Below, in pieces: positions 61,816 through 64,000 of a DNA stretch of 64,000 nt (position 1 is its first letter; the number at the start of each line of letters is the position of its first letter). This DNA comes from Bacillus luti. Lineage in GTDB: Bacteria; Bacillota; Bacilli; Bacillales; Bacillaceae_G. The notes under the pieces were generated by a model that saw only the letters and a list, made by a program, of their open reading frames with translations, made no database searches and was not told the origin of the DNA. The position numbers were made by a program, and so were the translations under genes. The stretch spans positions 1 through 64,000 of the forward strand of contig NZ_MACI01000038.1 in the NCBI RefSeq assembly GCF_001884105.1, read 5' to 3'.

Positions 61816-63264
61816 ATTTATATCTATATTCTCTTTTTTATTGTAAACATAATCTATACCAAAGGCAGACAAAATTATCATAGATATTGTAGCCGAATAA
61901 TGATATCGTGACGCCACTTCTACTAGTAACTGCGCCATTGTTAACCCTATCGTAAATAAACAAATCATAAATAGGATAGATTTATTTTTATTTTTTATCA
62001 TTATTAACACACCTAATATTGAAGTCACAATTAAGAAGTAATAAAAAACATTAGATGCCACAGTGTATCTTACTACATTATCTAGTGCAGGCTCGGCGTA
62101 AGAAACTGCCGCACTATCTTCACTTAAAAAGACAAAGAATTTATCCGAAAATAATTTCATAAAATCGATATTATCATTTTGTATTCTATTTTTCGCCTCT
62201 TCTAGCATTTTTTGTTGAGCATCGTTAGCAGTCCATCCTGGTTTGTTATTATACTCAAATAATAATTCCGCATCTGGCATGTTCCATTTCCCCGAGTGTT
62301 CCTGATTAAATCCTACATAAATATTATAGCCTGGAGCTGATGCTATTTCTTCACCTAAACGTAATTCTATATACTGATTAATCGCCGAAGAAAAAATAAC
62401 ATATCCAACAACGATAGCCCCTACATATATTACCTTGTTTAATAATATTTTTTTATTTCCTATGTGCTTCGTGTTGATAATAAATAACCATATGACTAAA
62501 GCGATAATTGGAACAGCTGCAATGGGTCGTACCATATTCATTACTGCAAGTAGTGCTGCTAATAAAATCGAGTATATAAGTAATTTTTTTATGCTTATAT
62601 TATGAATCTTCTCATGAACAATTATCATAATTATCCAAATCAATAATAGTATCGTACAATACAATGGCTCTGACAATGCAAACATGTTATAAATCGTTTG
62701 CGAAGGAAATACTATCCATAAAATACTTGCTGTTATTGCTGTTCTAACTCCACCAATTTTTCTAGATATAACATATATTAATCCCATTGATATTGTAGTT
62801 AAGACAACATTTACAATAGGGGCTACCATATGACTTTCTCCAAATATTTTTAAGAAAATACTTAAAAATGAGGCGTAACCAAAAATATGTGGAAATAACG
62901 CTATGTAATTATTATCAATAACAAATTCTTTACTTAATGCTACTGCAGTATAATAAAAGGTAGCGTAATCAACCAACGGCTGAATTTCGTATGTAAGAAC
63001 CCACGTTAATTTAACTGCTAAGCAAATAATTACTAACACAAAAAAACATTTTTTCTCGTTGAATTTCTCTAGATATAAGGAACCCTTTCTAAGGATATAG
63101 GACCCAATTGTACATAAAAGTACGACCCCAGTTACTACCATTGTGTAATTGTATTTTTGCGTATCCGAAAAATAATTAAAAATTAATATTGAGGCAAAAA
63201 AGACATATAGCGTGTATACTGCACGTGTAGAGAGGGTGGATAACCCTTTTAAAAATACTTTCAA
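61804..63264 (-). CDS. GT-C-like multi-membrane glycosyltransferase, paralogue 3
   Basis: A 486-residue protein with about 12 helices, similar to paralogues 1 and 2. The first outer loop has YEIQPLVDYATFYYTAVALSK with the acidic residue, and the outer C-terminal domain has VGFNQEHSGKWNMPDAELLFEY near 330-351. It begins MKVFLKGLSTLSTRAVYTLYVFFASILIFN. No signal other than the first helix. The gene lies immediately upstream of the GtrA-type gene but on the other strand. Exact reaction unknown. Confidence 0.72.
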   Translation of the reverse strand: MKVFLKGLSTLSTRAVYTLYVFFASILIFNYFSDTQKYNYTMVVTGVVLLCTIGSYILRKGSLYLEKFNEKKCFFVLVIICLAVKLTWVLTYEIQPLVDYATFYYTAVALSKEFVIDNNYIALFPHIFGYASFLSIFLKIFGESHMVAPIVNVVLTTISMGLIYVISRKIGGVRTAITASILWIVFPSQTIYNMFALSEPLYCTILLLIWIIMIIVHEKIHNISIKKLLIYSILLAALLAVMNMVRPIAAVPIIALVIWLFIINTKHIGNKKILLNKVIYVGAIVVGYVIFSSAINQYIELRLGEEIASAPGYNIYVGFNQEHSGKWNMPDAELLFEYNNKPGWTANDAQQKMLEEAKNRIQNDNIDFMKLFSDKFFVFLSEDSAAVSYAEPALDNVVRYTVASNVFYYFLIVTSILGVLIMIKNKNKSILFMICLFTIGLTMAQLLVEVASRYHYSATISMIILSAFGIDYVYNKKENIDINKKA

Positions 63265-63715
63265 TACTATCTACTCCTTTAAACATTGGTACAAAAACAC
63301 CGGTATATACTGTATAAAGCTGGAGTACTTTATAATTAATCAATTATACCTGAAAACCAAAAATATTCTTATTTTCACTATAATCTATATGCAGATTCAA
63401 GCAATCCTCAACACTAACATATAGACAGTATCACACATCACTATACATGAATCATGATAATATTTCCATTTTAACGTTGGCATTATACATTGTATGAATA
63501 GACACACTATGTTTAATTTTAGAAAGTATAAGCATCTAGATAACTAATCCGCGCAATTAAATATCACGCAAGTCCAAATTCACACAAGATTGAAGCTACT
63601 CAATTTTATTAACGTTTCAGCACAAAATATGCTATAATAAATATTTGTTATGTAGGAATACTCTTTCTACATTTCTTATTTTATTTATATATTTGATAAA
63701 GATGAGGATACTATT
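63265..63715. other. Gene-free stretch before the gtrA-like gene
   Basis: 451 bases, A/T-rich, between divergent genes. Apart from the promoter at 63609-63638 no ORF, hairpin or repeat stands out. Confidence 0.55.
63609..63638 (+). promoter_or_regulatory. Candidate promoter of the gtrA-like gene
   Basis: TTAACG (63609-63614), 18-base spacer, extended -10 TGCTATAAT (63630-63638). It lies 78 bases before the start codon. Confidence 0.55.
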
Positions 63716-64000
63716 ATGGAGAAACTCTTAAAGTTCGGTTTAGTAGGAATCTTTAATACACTCATTACAATTATTAGCTTTTGGATATTATTAAAATTCG
63801 GGATGAACTACCTTATTGCGAATACCATTGCCTATTTAATTGGTGTTGCCAATAGCTACTATTGGAATAAAAATTGGGTGTTTAAACCTAATAATAAAAG
63901 CACGTCAATGTTCTTTAAATTTCTAACTGTAAATTTAATTGTATTGGCTTTTAATACATTATGTTTATTTATATTAGTAGATAAACTTACCTTTAATGCA
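63716..64000 (+). CDS. GtrA-family membrane protein (partial, cut by window end)
   Basis: Only the first 95 codons are in the window and the frame is still open at 64000. The translation begins MEKLLKFGLVGIFNTLITII and continues with ANTIAYLIGVANSYYWNKNWVF (residues about 36-57), the diagnostic NSYxWNKxWxF motif of GtrA. GtrA proteins are four-helix membrane proteins thought to flip polyprenyl-phosphate sugars for GT-C-type transferases. GATGAGGA lies before the start. It follows three GT-C-like genes in the region, so the pair of functions fits. A gtrB-like GT2 gene may lie beyond the window. Confidence 0.85.
   Translation, partial: MEKLLKFGLVGIFNTLITIISFWILLKFGMNYLIANTIAYLIGVANSYYWNKNWVFKPNNKSTSMFFKFLTVNLIVLAFNTLCLFILVDKLTFNA

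Overview
The window is a stretch of low-GC Firmicute chromosome that fits the Bacillus cereus group (cereus/thuringiensis/anthracis). Evidence: A/T-rich intergenic DNA, strong AGGAGG-type ribosome binding sites, many spore-associated genes, and a gene order that follows Bacillus subtilis in blocks (speE-speB, pbpG-ywhD-ywhC-ywhB, ywfO, rsfA-lipL-pta-hemQ, gerQ-ywdK-ywdI-ywdJ, ung). In B. subtilis this order lies to the left of the replication origin. A perfect match to the ParB-binding parS consensus at 41479-41494 agrees with an origin-proximal position. No tRNA, rRNA, insertion sequence, prophage or CRISPR array was seen. Species cannot be decided from the window alone.

Layout. 1-8.3 kb: polyamine genes (speE, speB), a MerR/MFS efflux pair, a glycerophosphodiester phosphodiesterase, and the pbpG-ywhDCB block. 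8.3-14.4 kb: HD hydrolase ywfO, then a four-gene siderophore ABC uptake operon with an overlapping Fur box. 14.6-20.9 kb: sporulation and central metabolism (rsfA, lipL, pta, hemQ, a D,D-carboxypeptidase, cwlJ-gerQ). 20.9-30.1 kb: small membrane proteins, a K+ channel, a nucleobase permease, a HAD phosphatase, and an overlapping operon SGNH hydrolase-ABC ATPase-ABC permease-ung. 29-36 kb: a LacI regulator with a divergent YczE-type membrane protein, then hom and the SAM-riboswitch-controlled metY-metA pair, then a ClC-type protein. 36-46 kb: azoreductase, an AirSR-like two-component system, pdxK, a diguanylate cyclase, and a cstA-ybdD pair preceded by a LytTR regulator, then niaP.

46.2-64 kb is rich in surface-glycan functions on both strands: TagA-type and GT4 glycosyltransferases, an O-antigen-polymerase-like protein with a Lys/Glu-rich insertion, a GT2 transferase, a flippase, three large multi-membrane GT-C-like proteins and a GtrA protein cut by the window end. 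Interleaved are a TRIC-type channel, a globin-coupled chemoreceptor (HemAT), an acyl-CoA thioesterase, an autoregulated-looking TetR/epimerase pair and an ABC-F ATPase.

The least conventional signals are: a tandem-hairpin element that starts inside the stop codon of three unrelated genes (ung, niaP, flippase) in the same sense orientation, with a compensatory base change in its stem; a LytTR regulator whose receiver has lost its phosphorylation residues, next to paired 8-bp direct repeats in front of cstA; two hairpins that can bury ribosome binding sites (pbpG and the yczE-like gene); and several perfect palindromes without a known role. Most genes are ordinary for the group. Nothing in the window is by itself proof of a wholly new system.
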